A stretch of 64,000 bases of DNA from Pseudomonas pergaminensis (GCF_024112395.2 NZ_CP078013.2:1302001-1366000); one strand, 5' to 3'; positions 28,810 through 39,387 are shown, counted from the first letter of the stretch. The notes: generated by a model not told the origin, from the sequence alone. Program-made: numbers and translations.

Positions 28810-29852
28810 TTGCTTTCCTCCAGCAGGCGCCAGCGCAGTGTTTCACCGGCGCGCAGCGGGATAACAGTCAGCTCGCCAAACGGCAGGCTGGCAGGGGCGG
28901 TCCAGTCTTCACGGACCAGGGTGATGCGGTCGGTATTCGCTGGCAGGCCGTAGAAACGCGGACCATTGAGGCTGGCGAACCCTTCGAGCTTGTCCAGCGC
29001 ATTGCGCTGTTCGAACGCTTCGGCGTACAGCTCGATCGCGGCATATGCGGTATAGCAGCCGGCACAGCCGCACGCGGCTTCTTTCGCGTGTTGGGCGTGA
29101 GGCGCGGAGTCGGTGCCGAGGAAAAACTTCGGATTGCCGCTGGTCGCCGCATCCAGCAAGGCCACCTGGTGGGTGTTGCGCTTGAGGATCGGCAAGCAAT
29201 AGAAGTGCGGCCGGATCCCGCCCACCAGCATGTGGTTGCGGTTGTACAACAGGTGATGCGCGGTGATGGTCGCGCCGACGTTGGCCGAGGCCTCGGTGAC
29301 GAACTGCACGGCATCGGCGGTGGTGATGTGCTCGAACACCACCTTGAGGGTCGGGAACAGCTCGACCACACGGCGCATATGCTCGTCGATGAAGATCTTC
29401 TCGCGATCAAACACGTCCACGTCGCCACGGGTAACTTCACCGTGGATCAGCAGCGGCATGCCGACTTCCGCCATGGCTTCGATGGCCGGCAGGATCTTGT
29501 CGATACTGGTCACGCCGGAATCGGAGTTGGTGGTCGCGCCGGCCGGGTACAGCTTGGCGGCGTGCACGAAGCCGCTGGCCTTGGCCTCGCGAATTTCTTC
29601 GGGCTGGGTGCGGTCGGTGAGGTAGAGCACCATCAGCGGTTCGAAGCGGCTGCCGGCCGGCCGAGCAGCGAGGATACGCTGGCGGTAGGCATCGGCTTGC
29701 TCGGCGTTACGCACCGGAGGTACCAGGTTAGGCATGATGATGGCGCGGCCAAACGTGCGCGCTACATCGGCCACGGTGTGGGGTAACGCAGCACCATCGC
29801 GAAGATGAATATGCCAGTCGTCGGGACGCAGCAGGGTCAGGCGGTCGGACAT
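28806..29852 (-). CDS. pyrC: Dihydroorotase
   Basis: 348 residues of the class II dihydroorotase: metal-binding HIHLRD (His14, His16), the carboxylated Lys in [16 protein letters not shown] (about 99), LIHGEV, HITT and the catalytic Asp in GTDSAPH. It closes N-carbamoylaspartate to dihydroorotate in pyrimidine synthesis. Start set at ATG 29852 ([13 protein letters not shown]), with the ribosome site GGAATCC upstream. It is co-transcribed with rnt. Confidence 0.97.
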   Translation of the reverse strand: MSDRLTLLRPDDWHIHLRDGAALPHTVADVARTFGRAIIMPNLVPPVRNAEQADAYRQRILAARPAGSRFEPLMVLYLTDRTQPEEIREAKASGFVHAAKLYPAGATTNSDSGVTSIDKILPAIEAMAEVGMPLLIHGEVTRGDVDVFDREKIFIDEHMRRVVELFPTLKVVFEHITTADAVQFVTEASANVGATITAHHLLYNRNHMLVGGIRPHFYCLPILKRNTHQVALLDAATSGNPKFFLGTDSAPHAQHAKEAACGCAGCYTAYAAIELYAEAFEQRNALDKLEGFASLNGPRFYGLPANTDRITLVREDWTAPASLPFGELTVIPLRAGETLRWRLLEESK

Positions 29853-30008
29853 TGGGGATTCCAGGCGGGTCAATCTGGTGGGAATGCTACCGGAAAAGAC
29901 TCTTGCAGGCACCCGCTATCAAGTTTTGCAGGATGCAACCGATAGCCTTTTGTATGCCTTATCGATGTATGACGCTTTGAAGTGTTGTAGAAACCAGTGG
30001 AGCCTCCC

Positions 30009-30917
30009 GTGCGCCAGCATTATCTAGCCCTGCTCAGTGTGTTCGCCAGCCTGCCTGCGATGGCCCTCACGTTCCAGACACGTCTGGAGAATATTGAGTG
30101 GAAGGTAGAAGGCGACCAGTTCGAGTGCCGCCTGACACAGCCGATCACCGACTTCGGCTCGGGTGAGTTCGTGCGCCGGGCCGGCGAGCAGGCGACGTTT
30201 CGTCTGAAAGCCTATAATGGCTCGCTGGGCGCAGGCTCGGCGACCTTGCTGGCCGCCGCTGCGCCTTGGCAGCCGGGGCGCGGTGATATCAACCTTGGCG
30301 CCGTGCGTGCCGGCAGCGGCGACGTCTTGTTCAACAGCTCCCAGGCCCAGGCCGGGCGCCTGTTCACGGGGCTTCTGGAAGGGCGCAGCCCGACTGTTCG
30401 CCACTACGGGCGTGAGGGCGGCTACTCGGAAATTCGCCTGTTGCCGGTGAAATTCAACAAGGCCTTTAACGACTATCAGCTGTGCACCACCAAGCTGTTG
30501 CCGATGAATTACGACCAGGTCAAGCAGACCGAGGTCGGGTTCCCCGGCGGTGGTATCGAGCTGGACGCGGCGGCCAAGAAGAAGCTCGACGTGATCCTCG
30601 CGTTCATGAAAGCCGATCCCACCGTCAACCACATCGAGTTGAACGGCCATTCGGACAACAGCGGCAACCGCTTGACCAACCGCGACATCTCGCGCCGCCG
30701 TGGCCTGGCAGTCATGGACTACTTCAAGGCCAACGGTATCCAGGAATCGCAGATCACCCTGCGTTTCCATGGCGAAAGCTACCCACTGGCGCCGAACACC
30801 AATGCGGCCAACCGGGCACGCAATCGTCGCGTGAATATTCAGCTTGAGCGCGTGGCTCCCCCCGAGAAACCGGCCCCCACGGCCACCGGCCCGAGCAACC
30901 CTGCGCACACCTCATAA
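30009..30917 (+). CDS. motY: Flagellar motor-associated OmpA-like protein MotY
   Basis: 302 residues. A signal peptide ends near residue 20 (PAMA), an N-terminal MotY domain follows, and a C-terminal OmpA-like peptidoglycan-binding domain includes IELNGHSDNSGNRLTNRDISRRRG. In Pseudomonas, MotY is required for motility by the MotAB/MotCD stators. A GTG start at 30009 with GGAG six bases upstream is preferred to the GTG at 29997. The neighbours pyrC, rnt and argG are the same as in P. aeruginosa, which supports the name. Confidence 0.9.
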   Translation: MRQHYLALLSVFASLPAMALTFQTRLENIEWKVEGDQFECRLTQPITDFGSGEFVRRAGEQATFRLKAYNGSLGAGSATLLAAAAPWQPGRGDINLGAVRAGSGDVLFNSSQAQAGRLFTGLLEGRSPTVRHYGREGGYSEIRLLPVKFNKAFNDYQLCTTKLLPMNYDQVKQTEVGFPGGGIELDAAAKKKLDVILAFMKADPTVNHIELNGHSDNSGNRLTNRDISRRRGLAVMDYFKANGIQESQITLRFHGESYPLAPNTNAANRARNRRVNIQLERVAPPEKPAPTATGPSNPAHTS

Positions 30918-31046
30918 GGGGCGACCATCGGTCGCCCGCTCGACATAATCTGTCGCTTTATCTTCATTTGCTGTCGCGCCCCTGTAAATTCGCGGTTTTG
31001 GTCGGTAGAATCGACGCCTTTCCGTACAACCCCGTGGAGTGATGGC

Positions 31047-32264
31047 ATGGCCGACGTAAACAAGGTCGTTCTCGCGTATTCCGGCGGCCTGGACACTTCG
31101 GTGATCCTCAAGTGGCTGCAGGATACTTATAACTGTGAAGTGGTGACCTTCACCGCTGACCTGGGTCAGGGCGAAGAGGTCGAACCTGCACGTGCCAAGG
31201 CGCAAGCCATGGGCGTGAAAGAGATCTACATTGACGACCTGCGCGAAGAGTTCGTCCGCGATTTCGTTTTCCCGATGTTTCGCGCCAACACCGTCTACGA
31301 AGGCGAGTACCTGCTGGGTACCTCCATCGCACGTCCGCTGATCGCCAAGCGCCTGATCGAAATCGCCAACGAAACCGGCGCCGACGCCATTTCCCATGGC
31401 GCGACCGGCAAGGGCAACGACCAGGTGCGTTTCGAACTGGGTGCCTATGCACTCAAGCCAGGCGTGAAAGTGATTGCCCCGTGGCGCGAATGGGACCTGC
31501 TGTCCCGTGAAAAGCTGATGGATTACGCTGAAAAGCACGCGATCCCGATCGAGCGTCACGGCAAGAAGAAGTCCCCGTACTCGATGGATGCCAACCTGCT
31601 GCACATCTCCTATGAAGGCGGCGTGCTGGAAGACACCTGGACCGAGCACGAAGAAGACATGTGGAAGTGGACCGTCTCCCCGGAGAACGCTCCCGACAAG
31701 CCGCAATACCTGGAACTGACCTACCGCAACGGCGACATCGTCGCATTGGACGGCGTCGAAATGACCCCGGCCACCGTGCTGGCGACCCTGAACCGTATCG
31801 GTGGCGAACACGGTATCGGCCGTCTCGACATCGTCGAGAACCGTTACGTGGGCATGAAGTCCCGTGGCTGCTACGAAACCCCAGGCGGCACCATCATGCT
31901 GCGCGCCCACCGCGCCATTGAGTCCATCACCCTGGACCGCGAAGTGGCTCACCTCAAAGACGAGCTGATGCCCAAGTACGCCAGCCTGATCTACACCGGC
32001 TACTGGTGGAGCCCTGAGCGTCTGATGCTGCAACAGATGATCGACGCATCCCAGGTTCACGTGAACGGCGTTGTGCGCCTGAAGCTGTACAAGGGCAACG
32101 TGATCGTTACCGGTCGCAAGTCCGATGAATCGCTGTTCGACGCCAACATCGCCACCTTCGAAGAAGACGGCGGCGCCTACAACCAGGCGGACGCAGCGGG
32201 CTTTATCAAGTTGAATGCACTGCGCATGCGCATTGCGGCCAACAAAGGTCGCTCGTTGTTCTAA
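31047..32264 (+). CDS. argG: Argininosuccinate synthase
   Basis: 405 residues. The ATP pyrophosphatase P-loop AYSGGLDTS (10-18), the KGNDQVRFE citrulline/aspartate segment and SYEGG are conserved. It joins citrulline and aspartate with ATP in the step after ArgF. ATG at 31047 with GGAGTGATGGC upstream. A strong terminator follows. Confidence 0.97.
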   Translation: MADVNKVVLAYSGGLDTSVILKWLQDTYNCEVVTFTADLGQGEEVEPARAKAQAMGVKEIYIDDLREEFVRDFVFPMFRANTVYEGEYLLGTSIARPLIAKRLIEIANETGADAISHGATGKGNDQVRFELGAYALKPGVKVIAPWREWDLLSREKLMDYAEKHAIPIERHGKKKSPYSMDANLLHISYEGGVLEDTWTEHEEDMWKWTVSPENAPDKPQYLELTYRNGDIVALDGVEMTPATVLATLNRIGGEHGIGRLDIVENRYVGMKSRGCYETPGGTIMLRAHRAIESITLDREVAHLKDELMPKYASLIYTGYWWSPERLMLQQMIDASQVHVNGVVRLKLYKGNVIVTGRKSDESLFDANIATFEEDGGAYNQADAAGFIKLNALRMRIAANKGRSLF

Positions 32265-32283
32265 GTCTCGGCGCACTATAAAG

Positions 32284-32315
32284 AATGGCCCCTTGTTCAA
32301 GGGGCCATTTTTTTT
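32284..32315 (+). terminator. Terminator of argG
   Basis: AATGGCCCCTTG-TT-CAAGGGGCCATT followed by eight T residues, 20 bases after the stop. Confidence 0.95.
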
Positions 32316-32659
32316 GGCTGTGGATTTTGTGGTGGGTTGTGGGGTTTATTTTTTTAAACGTGCGTTGATGTTTTTCTAAGTCCCTTTCCTTTTCAATGGT
32401 TTTGAATGAATTTTTGTTTAAAGGATGTAGGGAGAATGAAATTTTTACATCTGCATAGGAACTAGTCTTACAGAAAATTCACTCATGAAAGCACAGCGAA
32501 TATATAAAACGCTGAAAGTTCTGTAGGAATTAGGGGTGTAAGTGAATATGTTGAATGGAACTAAAATAGACAGATTTTTCTTGACAGTTTTCTTACGCTC
32601 AAGCGATAGGCAAGGGGCATTTCCTGACAGTTACGTACGGCACGTTTACCTGACCCCGC

Positions 32660-32674
32660 ATATCCCAGGGATAT
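32660..32674. promoter_or_regulatory. Perfect palindrome in the AT-rich stretch
   Basis: ATATCCC-A-GGGATAT has 7-bp perfect arms around one base. It could be an operator or a small RNA hairpin; there is no T-run for termination. Confidence 0.35.
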
Positions 32675-32887
32675 TTCACTCAAAATATGTAAGCCACCGG
32701 AAAGGTCTGAAAGGATCCATAAAATCAGAAACCTCCGAGAAGGCGTTTTTTTGTAGGCTAATTCCGTTATCGCTGTGGGGTGGGTCTCTGCTTGCTGTTG
32801 CTTGGGGGGGAATGCTATGCCAACTAGGAAACGACTAGGCTATTGTGCTTGCTCTAAATAATTCGAACAGCGAAATTGGACTTTCTC

Positions 32888-33520
32888 ATGAATAAAGTGC
32901 TGATCGTGGATGATCATCCCGTCATTCGTCTTGCTGTGCGTATGCTAATGGAGCGTCATGGTTATGAGGTCGTTGCCGAGACCGATAACGGCGTCGATGC
33001 GTTGCAACTTGCACGGGAGCATATGCCGGACATTGTCATACTGGATATCGGGATTCCCAAACTTGATGGGCTGGAAGTTATCTGCCGGCTGTCTTCTACC
33101 AAGCAGGCCAACCCGTTCAAGGTGCTGGTGCTGACGTCCCAGGCTCCCGGCCATTTTTCCATGCGCTGCATGCAGGCAGGGGCTGCCGGCTACGTGTGCA
33201 AGCAACAGGACCTGACCGAGCTGCTGAGTGCGATCAAGGCAGTCTTGTCAGGCTACAGCTACTTCCCGAACCAGGCGCTCAACTCGGTACGCTCCACCAT
33301 GGGCAATGCCAGCGAGGCCGATATGGTCGAGCGCTTGTCCGGCCGGGAAATGATGGTATTGCAGCAGTTGGCCAGGGGCAGGACCAACAAGGAAATTGCC
33401 GACGGCATGTTCCTCAGCAACAAGACTGTCAGTACCTACAAGACGCGTTTGCTGCTCAAGCTCAACGCCCGCTCCCTTGTCGACCTGATCGAGCTGGCCC
33501 AACGTAACGGCTTGGTATAG
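32888..33520 (+). CDS. LuxR/NarL-family response regulator (BvgA/EvgA-like)
   Basis: 210 residues: receiver domain with acidic pair DD near residue 8-9, phosphorylation Asp54-type residue in IVILDIGIPK, and a C-terminal LuxR helix-turn-helix (LSGREMMVLQQLARGRTNKEIADGMFLSNKTVSTYKTRLLLKL, about 143-185). This BvgA/EvgA-like class usually answers to hybrid kinases, none of which is next to it. The start is ATG 32888; an in-frame codon four residues upstream is less likely. The AT-rich region before it suggests complex or H-NS-type (MvaT) control, which is inference. Confidence 0.87.
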   Translation: MNKVLIVDDHPVIRLAVRMLMERHGYEVVAETDNGVDALQLAREHMPDIVILDIGIPKLDGLEVICRLSSTKQANPFKVLVLTSQAPGHFSMRCMQAGAAGYVCKQQDLTELLSAIKAVLSGYSYFPNQALNSVRSTMGNASEADMVERLSGREMMVLQQLARGRTNKEIADGMFLSNKTVSTYKTRLLLKLNARSLVDLIELAQRNGLV

Positions 33521-33561
33521 AGGAGGGCACTGCAGCGCGTGTTGGCGTGGGTAACCGGCAG

Positions 33562-33587
33562 AAAAAAGCCTCCGTGAGGGAGGCTTC
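33562..33587 (-). terminator. Terminator of the PA3496-like gene
   Basis: On the minus strand GGAAGCCTCCCTCACGGAGGC is followed by TTTTTTC. It lies 18 bases after the stop of the small gene at 33605-33787 and may also help end the convergent regulator transcript. Confidence 0.8.
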
Positions 33588-33604
33588 CGACCGTCGACGC
33601 TCAA

Positions 33605-33787
33605 TCAGAGATCGAAGTCGTAATCGGCCAGTTGTCGTTGCAAGCGTCGTTCTTCCAGAAGATTGTCGATGGTGCGGCGTTTGCTCAAATTAGTCTTGGC
33701 GACCTCAACCACAGGTGCCTCTGTCCCATCGTCATCCGACTCAACGAGGTCGTCTTCCACTTCCAGTTGTTCTTTGCCAGTGCTCAT
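33605..33787 (-). CDS. Small acidic/basic PA3496-family protein
   Basis: 60 residues with an acidic N-terminal half (many Asp/Glu) and a basic C-terminal half (SKRRTIDNLLEERRLQRQL). It matches the PA3496-type small proteins found next to nth in pseudomonads, annotated as putative envelope integrity proteins; the function is not established. ATG 33787 has GGAG eight bases upstream. Its own terminator follows. Confidence 0.7.
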   Translation of the reverse strand: MSTGKEQLEVEDDLVESDDDGTEAPVVEVAKTNLSKRRTIDNLLEERRLQRQLADYDFDL

Positions 33788-33894
33788 AAGGTTCACTCCG
33801 GGCTAAGACTGCCGTTGGCGCTCCTTATAACGATAATCCATGGTTGGGTAAAAAAGATTTTTTCAATCGGCTGATCGAGAAAACCAATGATTCC

Positions 33895-34533
33895 TCAATC
33901 GTCGGACGTCTTGTCCTTGTATTCGCACAAGTCTTCGATGCGACAACTGCCACAGCGCGGCTTGCGGGCCTGGCAAACATAGCGTCCGTGAAGGATCAGC
34001 CAGTGGTGGGAATCCAGCAGATACGGCTTGGGTACGAACTTCATCAGTTGCTTTTCCACCTCCACCACGTTCTTTCCGCGGGCAATGCCGGTGCGGTTGC
34101 TGACCCGGAAAATGTGGGTGTCCACAGCCATGGTCAGTTGCCGGAAGGCAGTGTTGAGTACCACGTTGGCGGTTTTACGGCCAACGCCCGGCAGGGCTTC
34201 CAGGGCTTCACGGGTTTGTGGCACTTCACTGCCATGCAGTTCCATCAGCAGGCGACAGGTCTCGATCACATTCTTGGCCTTGCTGTTGTAGAGGCCGATG
34301 GTCTTGATGTATTCCGACAACCCTTCCACACCCAGGGCATGGATCGCCTCCGGCGTATTCGCCACGGGATACAGCTTGGCGGTAGCCTTGTTGACGCCGA
34401 CGTCGGTGGATTGGGCCGACAGGATCACCGCAATCAGCAACTCGAACGGCGTGGTGTAAGCCAGTTCGGTCTTCGGTTCAGGATTGTCTTCGTGAAGCCT
34501 GCGGAAAATTTCCAGGCGTTTAGCGGCATTCAT
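33895..34533 (-). CDS. nth: Endonuclease III (DNA glycosylase/AP lyase)
   Basis: 212 residues, full length. The helix-hairpin-helix with catalytic Lys (LPGVGRKTANVVLN, about 113-126), the catalytic Asp in VDTHIFRV and the C-terminal [4Fe-4S] ligands (C-x6-C-x2-C-x5-C in the segment VCQARKPRCGSCRIEDLCEY) are all present. It removes oxidised pyrimidines in base excision repair. Next to it on the same strand is rnfB; the rest of the rnf operon, which sits between these genes in P. aeruginosa, is missing. Confidence 0.96.
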   Translation of the reverse strand: MNAAKRLEIFRRLHEDNPEPKTELAYTTPFELLIAVILSAQSTDVGVNKATAKLYPVANTPEAIHALGVEGLSEYIKTIGLYNSKAKNVIETCRLLMELHGSEVPQTREALEALPGVGRKTANVVLNTAFRQLTMAVDTHIFRVSNRTGIARGKNVVEVEKQLMKFVPKPYLLDSHHWLILHGRYVCQARKPRCGSCRIEDLCEYKDKTSDD

Positions 34534-34659
34534 CGGGCGGTGGGTTCCTTGCAGGCGGTCGGCATAAATGTGAAAGGTGGATCCAGGCTTTGGGTTCTGC
34601 GAGCAATCGTCCGAGCAGGATAAACCATCGCCAGGGTGCCCGGCAGCGCTTGCGGTGGA

Positions 34660-35823
34660 TCAAGCGTCGACGTAGACGTCCACCTGGCGTTGCGCTTCTT
34701 CGAGCCTGAGCTGCGCGGCGATCAGTTGATCCGCGCTCGCCCCCGGCTGCCGTTGCAGCTTGCTGACATCGGCTCGGGCGTACGCCAGGGCGGTTTTCAG
34801 CTGGCGCAGTTGTGCGTCTATCGGGCGTTTTTCCACCCGCTGCAAATCGGGCCTGGGCTGCTCACTGTCAGCCTCGGCGTTGTGCAAGGCTTGCTCCGCG
34901 CTGGACAGCGCAGCGCTCAAGGTTGCCAGTTGCTGCTCGTCAGCGTTCAGGTCCTGGGCTTTTTTCAGCTCGGCACGTCGCATGGCCAATTGGATCTTCG
35001 CTCGTTTGAGTGCGGGGTCTTTTGGCGGCGGTGAGGTTGTTGGAGCGGCGGCTTCCAAGGCGGTGAGTGCCTGCTCAGCCGCTTCGAACTGCTGTTGCAG
35101 GATGATCAACTGCGATTGCTGCTCGAAGGTCGGTGGGTGGCCGAACGCCTTCAACGACTTGTGCAGCTGGGCACGGCTCATGGCGACCGTGATTTTAGCC
35201 TTTTTGACCGCCGCATCCTGGGCCGCCTGAGTCGCATCGGCGGGCATGGGGGCTGCGGGCGCCGAGCGCTTGGCCCGTGCCAGGCGTTCGGCGAGTTTGT
35301 GTGCTTCTTCCCGTTGCAGGCGCGCGTTGCGCTGCTCAAAACGCCGCCGCGCCCGGTCGCGCTTCAAGCCGCGCTCATGATGCTCATGATCATTGGCTGC
35401 CAGGCCACCTACCATCGGCAGCACGCCGGTCGCGGGGTGCATTTCAATGCAATCGACAGGGCAGGGCGCAACGCACAGGTCGCAACCGGTGCACTCATCG
35501 ATGATGACGGTGTGCATCAACTTGGCGGCGCCGACGATGGCGTCCACCGGGCAAGCCTGGATGCACTTGGTGCAGCCGATGCACTCGGCCTCGCGAATGT
35601 AGGCCACTTGGGCGGGCGCCTCGCCGCGGCTGGTGTCCAGGTCCAGCACCGGCACGCGCAGCAAGGCTGCAAGGCCGGCGATGGTTTCCTGCCCGCCGGG
35701 CGGACACTTGTTGATGGCCTCGCCGCGCGCAATGCCCTCGGCGTAAGGCTTGCAACCCGGGTGCCCGCACTTGCCGCATTGGGTCTGCGGCAGCAGCGCG
35801 TCGATACGTTGAATGAGGTTCAT
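34660..35823 (-). CDS. Orphan RnfB/RsxB-type iron-sulfur protein with long repetitive C-terminus
   Basis: 387 residues from ATG 35823. The N-terminal part has the RnfB four-Cys cluster motif ([15 protein letters not shown]...INKCPPGG) and two [4Fe-4S] ferredoxin motifs ([12 protein letters not shown] and [12 protein letters not shown]). It lacks the N-terminal membrane helix of E. coli RsxB, so it looks soluble. Residues from about 170 on form an Ala/Lys/Gln-rich extension with three related units ([48 protein letters not shown]), each likely a coiled helix pair. No other rnf genes are nearby. It may pass electrons to a different partner; this is inference. Confidence 0.85.
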   Translation of the reverse strand: MNLIQRIDALLPQTQCGKCGHPGCKPYAEGIARGEAINKCPPGGQETIAGLAALLRVPVLDLDTSRGEAPAQVAYIREAECIGCTKCIQACPVDAIVGAAKLMHTVIIDECTGCDLCVAPCPVDCIEMHPATGVLPMVGGLAANDHEHHERGLKRDRARRRFEQRNARLQREEAHKLAERLARAKRSAPAAPMPADATQAAQDAAVKKAKITVAMSRAQLHKSLKAFGHPPTFEQQSQLIILQQQFEAAEQALTALEAAAPTTSPPPKDPALKRAKIQLAMRRAELKKAQDLNADEQQLATLSAALSSAEQALHNAEADSEQPRPDLQRVEKRPIDAQLRQLKTALAYARADVSKLQRQPGASADQLIAAQLRLEEAQRQVDVYVDA

Positions 35824-35871
35824 GCTGTGATCATGGGTATGCCGATTAAGCGAACAGGCTCGTAATGGATT

Positions 35872-35940
35872 TGTAGGAGCGCGGCTTGCCGGCAATGGCG
35901 TCCCTGAGGTCGCCATTGCCGGCAAGCCGGGCTCCTACAA
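35872..35940. repeat. Perfect REP-like inverted repeat between rnfB and metG
   Basis: TTGTAGGAGC and GCTCCTACAA outer arms continue inwards through GGCTTGCCGGCAATGGCG and its complement, giving a stem of more than 25 bp with a short centre. It belongs to the extragenic palindrome family of this genome. Confidence 0.8.
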
Positions 35941-35973
35941 CAGGCCTAATTTACTCGCCACAGGCCCATAGGC

Positions 35974-38025
35974 TTACTTGATGCGTTGACCCGGCTTGGC
36001 ACCGCTGTCAGGGCTCAACAGGTAGATCTCTTCGCCACCAGGACCCGCCGCCATCACCATGCCTTCGGATATGCCGAACTTCATTTTCCGAGGCTTGAGG
36101 TTGGCGATCATCATGGTCAGGCGACCATCGAGCTTGGATGGGTCTGGATAAGCGCTCTTGATCCCGGAGAACACATTGCGTTGTTCGCCACCGAGGTCCA
36201 GGGTCAGGCGCAGCAGCTTGTCGGCACCCTCCACGGCTTCGGCCTTGACGATCAGCGCGACACGCAGGTCCACGGCAGCAAAGGCGTCGAAGTCGATTTC
36301 AGCAGAAATCGGATCCTTGGCCAGCTCGCCGTTACCGGCCGGAGCCGATTCGCCGGTGTCGGTCTGGCTGGCGACCAGGTCTTCTTTCGAAGCGTCGGTC
36401 ATGGCCTGGACTTTCACCGGATCGATGCGGGTCATCAACGGCTTGAATTCGTTCAGTTGATGGTTGCTGAGCAGGGTGGCGTGGTCGTTCCAGGTCAGCG
36501 GCGCAACGTTGAGGAATGCCTCGGCGTCGGCAGCCAGCAGTGGCAGCACCGGCTTGAGGAAGATCACCAGTTGGCGGAACAGGTTGACGCCCGTGGCGCA
36601 GATCGCCTGGACTTCCGCCTGCTTACCTTCCTGCTTGTTCAGCGACCACGGCGCCTTGTCGGCGATCCAGGCGTTGGCACGGTCGGCCAGGCCCATGATC
36701 TCGCGCATGGCGCGGGCAAAGTCACGGGCTTCATAGGCGTCGGCGATGCTCGGCGCAGCGGCCAGGAACGCGTCGGTCAGCTCTGGTGCGGCGTTCTCGG
36801 CCACCAATACACCGGCGTTGCCCTTGTGGATAAACCCGGCGCATCGGCTGGCGATGTTGACGACCTTGCCGACCAGGTCCGAGTTGACCTTCTGTACGAA
36901 GTCTTCCAGGTTCAGGTCCAGGTCGTCGACGCCACGGCCAAGCTTGGATGCGTAGTAGTAACGCAGGTATTCCGGCGACAGGTGGTCCAGGTAGGTACGC
37001 GCCTTGATAAAGGTGCCACGGGACTTGGACATCTTCTGGCCATTGACCGTCAGGTAGCCGTGCACCGCAATGCCGGTCGGCTTGCGGTAGCCTGAACCTT
37101 CGAGCATCGCCGGCCAGAACAGGGCGTGGAAATTGACGATGTCCTTGCCGATGAAGTGGTACAGCTCGGCGGTGGAGTCCTTGCCCCAGAACGCGTCGAA
37201 GTCCAGCTCCGGCGTACGGTCGCACAGGTTCTTGAAGCTGGCCATGTAACCGATCGGCGCATCCAGCCACACGTAGAAGTACTTGCCCGGCTCGCCCGGG
37301 ATCTCGAAGCCGAAGTACGGCGCATCGCGGGAGATGTCCCACTGCTGCAGGCCACTGTCGAGCCATTCGGAGAGTTTGTTGGCCACGGCGTCCTGCAGGG
37401 TGCCGCTGCGCGTCCAGGTTTGCAGCATTTGCTGGAAATCCGGGAGCTTGAAGAAGAAGTGCTGGGAATCCTTGAGCACCGGGGTGGCGCCAGAAATTGC
37501 CGACTTCGGATCCTTCAAGTCAGTCGGTGCGTAGGTTGCACCACATTTTTCGCAGTTGTCACCGTACTGGTCTTCAGTGCCGCATTTTGGGCAAGTGCCC
37601 TTGATGAAGCGGTCGGCCAGGAACATTTTCTTTTCCGGGTCGAAATACTGGGTGACCGAACGCTGGTCGATGTGCCCGGCATCCTTCAAGCGCAGGTAGA
37701 TCTGGCTCGACAGCTCGCGGTTTTCGACGGAGTGGGTCGAGTGGAAATTGTCGAAATCCACCAGGAACTCGGCAAAGTCGGCGCTGTGTTCAGCCTGCAC
37801 GTTGGCGATCAGTTGTTCCGGGGTGATGCCTTCCTTTTCGGCGCGCAACATGATGGCCGAACCGTGGGCGTCGTCCGCGCAGACATAAATGCATTGATTG
37901 CCGCGATGCTTCTGGAAGCGCACCCACATATCGGTCTGGATGTACTCAAGCATATGGCCAAGATGGATGGAACCATTGGCATAGGGCAGGGCGCTGGTGA
38001 CGAGGATCTTGCGTGGCTCGGACAT
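35974..38025 (-). CDS. metG: Methionyl-tRNA synthetase
   Basis: 683 residues. Class I signatures HLGH (in [10 protein letters not shown], the HIGH motif) and KMSKS are present, along with a zinc-binding knuckle ([18 protein letters not shown]) and a C-terminal tRNA-binding/dimerisation domain (about 575-683), as in E. coli MetG. It charges tRNA(Met). It is divergent from apbC. Confidence 0.97.
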   Translation of the reverse strand: MSEPRKILVTSALPYANGSIHLGHMLEYIQTDMWVRFQKHRGNQCIYVCADDAHGSAIMLRAEKEGITPEQLIANVQAEHSADFAEFLVDFDNFHSTHSVENRELSSQIYLRLKDAGHIDQRSVTQYFDPEKKMFLADRFIKGTCPKCGTEDQYGDNCEKCGATYAPTDLKDPKSAISGATPVLKDSQHFFFKLPDFQQMLQTWTRSGTLQDAVANKLSEWLDSGLQQWDISRDAPYFGFEIPGEPGKYFYVWLDAPIGYMASFKNLCDRTPELDFDAFWGKDSTAELYHFIGKDIVNFHALFWPAMLEGSGYRKPTGIAVHGYLTVNGQKMSKSRGTFIKARTYLDHLSPEYLRYYYASKLGRGVDDLDLNLEDFVQKVNSDLVGKVVNIASRCAGFIHKGNAGVLVAENAAPELTDAFLAAAPSIADAYEARDFARAMREIMGLADRANAWIADKAPWSLNKQEGKQAEVQAICATGVNLFRQLVIFLKPVLPLLAADAEAFLNVAPLTWNDHATLLSNHQLNEFKPLMTRIDPVKVQAMTDASKEDLVASQTDTGESAPAGNGELAKDPISAEIDFDAFAAVDLRVALIVKAEAVEGADKLLRLTLDLGGEQRNVFSGIKSAYPDPSKLDGRLTMMIANLKPRKMKFGISEGMVMAAGPGGEEIYLLSPDSGAKPGQRIK

Positions 38026-38197
38026 GGGGCTCGGCTACTTGATGAAACGGAGGTCGGCCACTATAAAGCGCCGGGAAATATATTTCACCCCGTGGCGCTG
38101 TTTCAGAATCTTCCCAACCTTCGAAAGCATGCCGTTGAGGCGCTGGAACGGTTAGGATAGCCGCCTGTTTCAGTCAGTCTTTTTTCGGGAGTAGCCC

Positions 38198-39292
38198 ATG
38201 AGCGCCGTCAATCGCGCAGCGGTGGAAGCCGTTCTTCGCCAGTACACCGACCCTTATTTGAACCAGGACCCGGTCAGCGCCGGCTGTGTTCGCGCCATCG
38301 AGGTCCAGGGTGACCAGGTGTCGGTCCAGCTGGAGTTGGGCTACGCCGCCGGCCTGTTCAAAAAGGGTTGGGCGCAGATGCTGCAAATGGCCATCGAAGG
38401 CCTCGACGGCGTGGCCTCGGCCAAGGTAGACATCCAATGCGTGATCGCGCCACACAAGGCCCAGGCGCAGATCCCTGGCCTGGCCAACGTCAAGAACGTG
38501 GTGGCCGTGGCCTCCGGCAAGGGCGGCGTGGGTAAATCCACCACGGCGGCCAACCTGGCCCTGGCGTTGGCCCGCGAAGGCGCGCGGGTGGGCATTCTCG
38601 ATGCGGATATCTACGGGCCGAGCCAAGGTGTGATGTTCGGCATCGCCGAAGGCACGCGGCCAAAGGTCAAGGACCAGAAGTGGTTCGTACCGATCGAGTC
38701 CCTGGGCGTGGAAGTGATGTCCATGGCCTTCCTCACTGACGACAACACGCCGATGGTCTGGCGTGGGCCGATGGTCTCCGGCGCCTTGCTGCAACTGGTC
38801 ACCCAGACCGCCTGGGGCGACCTGGACTACCTGGTGATCGACATGCCGCCAGGCACCGGCGATATCCAGCTGACCCTGGCACAGAAAGTCCCGGTGGCCG
38901 GTTCGGTGATTGTCACCACGCCTCAAGACCTGGCGCTGCTCGACGCGAAGAAAGGCGTGGAGATGTTCCGCAAGGTCAATATCCCGGTGCTGGGCGTCGT
39001 GGAGAACATGGCGGTGCACATCTGCTCCAACTGTGGCCATGCCGAGCATCTGTTCGGCGAAGGCGGTGGCGAGAAGCTGGCAAGCCAATACGGCGTTGAG
39101 CTGCTGGCCTCATTGCCGCTGTCGATGGTGATTCGCGAACAGGCCGACGGTGGCAAGCCCACCGTGGCAGCAGACCCTGATGGCCAAATCGCCATGGTGT
39201 ACCAGGAACTGGCCCGCCATGTGGGAGCACGGATCGTGTTGCAGGAAGCTGCAAGCCCGGCAATGCCGACTATTTCTGTCAGCGACGACTGA
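38198..39292 (+). CDS. apbC: Iron-sulfur cluster carrier protein ApbC/Mrp
   Basis: 364 residues. An N-terminal MIP18-like (DUF59) domain, a deviant Walker A GKGGVGKST (about 108-116) and the cluster-binding C-x2-C in HICSNCGH define the ApbC/Mrp P-loop ATPase, which transfers [4Fe-4S] clusters to apoproteins. GGGAG lies upstream of ATG 38198. Divergent from metG, as elsewhere in Pseudomonas. A terminator follows. Confidence 0.95.
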   Translation: MSAVNRAAVEAVLRQYTDPYLNQDPVSAGCVRAIEVQGDQVSVQLELGYAAGLFKKGWAQMLQMAIEGLDGVASAKVDIQCVIAPHKAQAQIPGLANVKNVVAVASGKGGVGKSTTAANLALALAREGARVGILDADIYGPSQGVMFGIAEGTRPKVKDQKWFVPIESLGVEVMSMAFLTDDNTPMVWRGPMVSGALLQLVTQTAWGDLDYLVIDMPPGTGDIQLTLAQKVPVAGSVIVTTPQDLALLDAKKGVEMFRKVNIPVLGVVENMAVHICSNCGHAEHLFGEGGGEKLASQYGVELLASLPLSMVIREQADGGKPTVAADPDGQIAMVYQELARHVGARIVLQEAASPAMPTISVSDD

Positions 39293-39310
39293 GGCGATTG
39301 CAGGTCGTCG

Positions 39311-39335
39311 AGCCCCGACAGTGTCGGGGCTTTTT
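39311..39335 (+). terminator. Terminator of apbC
   Basis: AGCCCCGACA-GTGTCGGGGCT followed by five T residues, 19 bases after the stop. Confidence 0.93.
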
Positions 39336-39387
39336 CTTGTCCGGCGATTGAGAAAGGCTGCTTGTTACGCTTTTACGCAATTGCTCG

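Larger units (their letters stand above)
32265..32887. other. AT-rich intergenic stretch between argG and the LuxR-type regulator
   Basis: About 620 bases with a composition clearly richer in A and T than the rest of the window. After the argG terminator no convincing gene is seen; one open frame of 98 codons (32542-32838) has neither a recognisable family nor normal codon use. A perfect 15-base palindrome lies at 32660-32674. The end of the stretch must hold the promoter of the regulator at 32888. It may be a silenced or acquired promoter region, or may encode a small RNA that cannot be recognised by eye. Confidence 0.5.

Noticed and set aside
32542..32838. 98-codon open frame in the AT-rich island
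   Set aside because: Codon use and composition are unlike other genes here, no family motif or good ribosome site is seen, and it spans a palindrome. Treated as non-coding.
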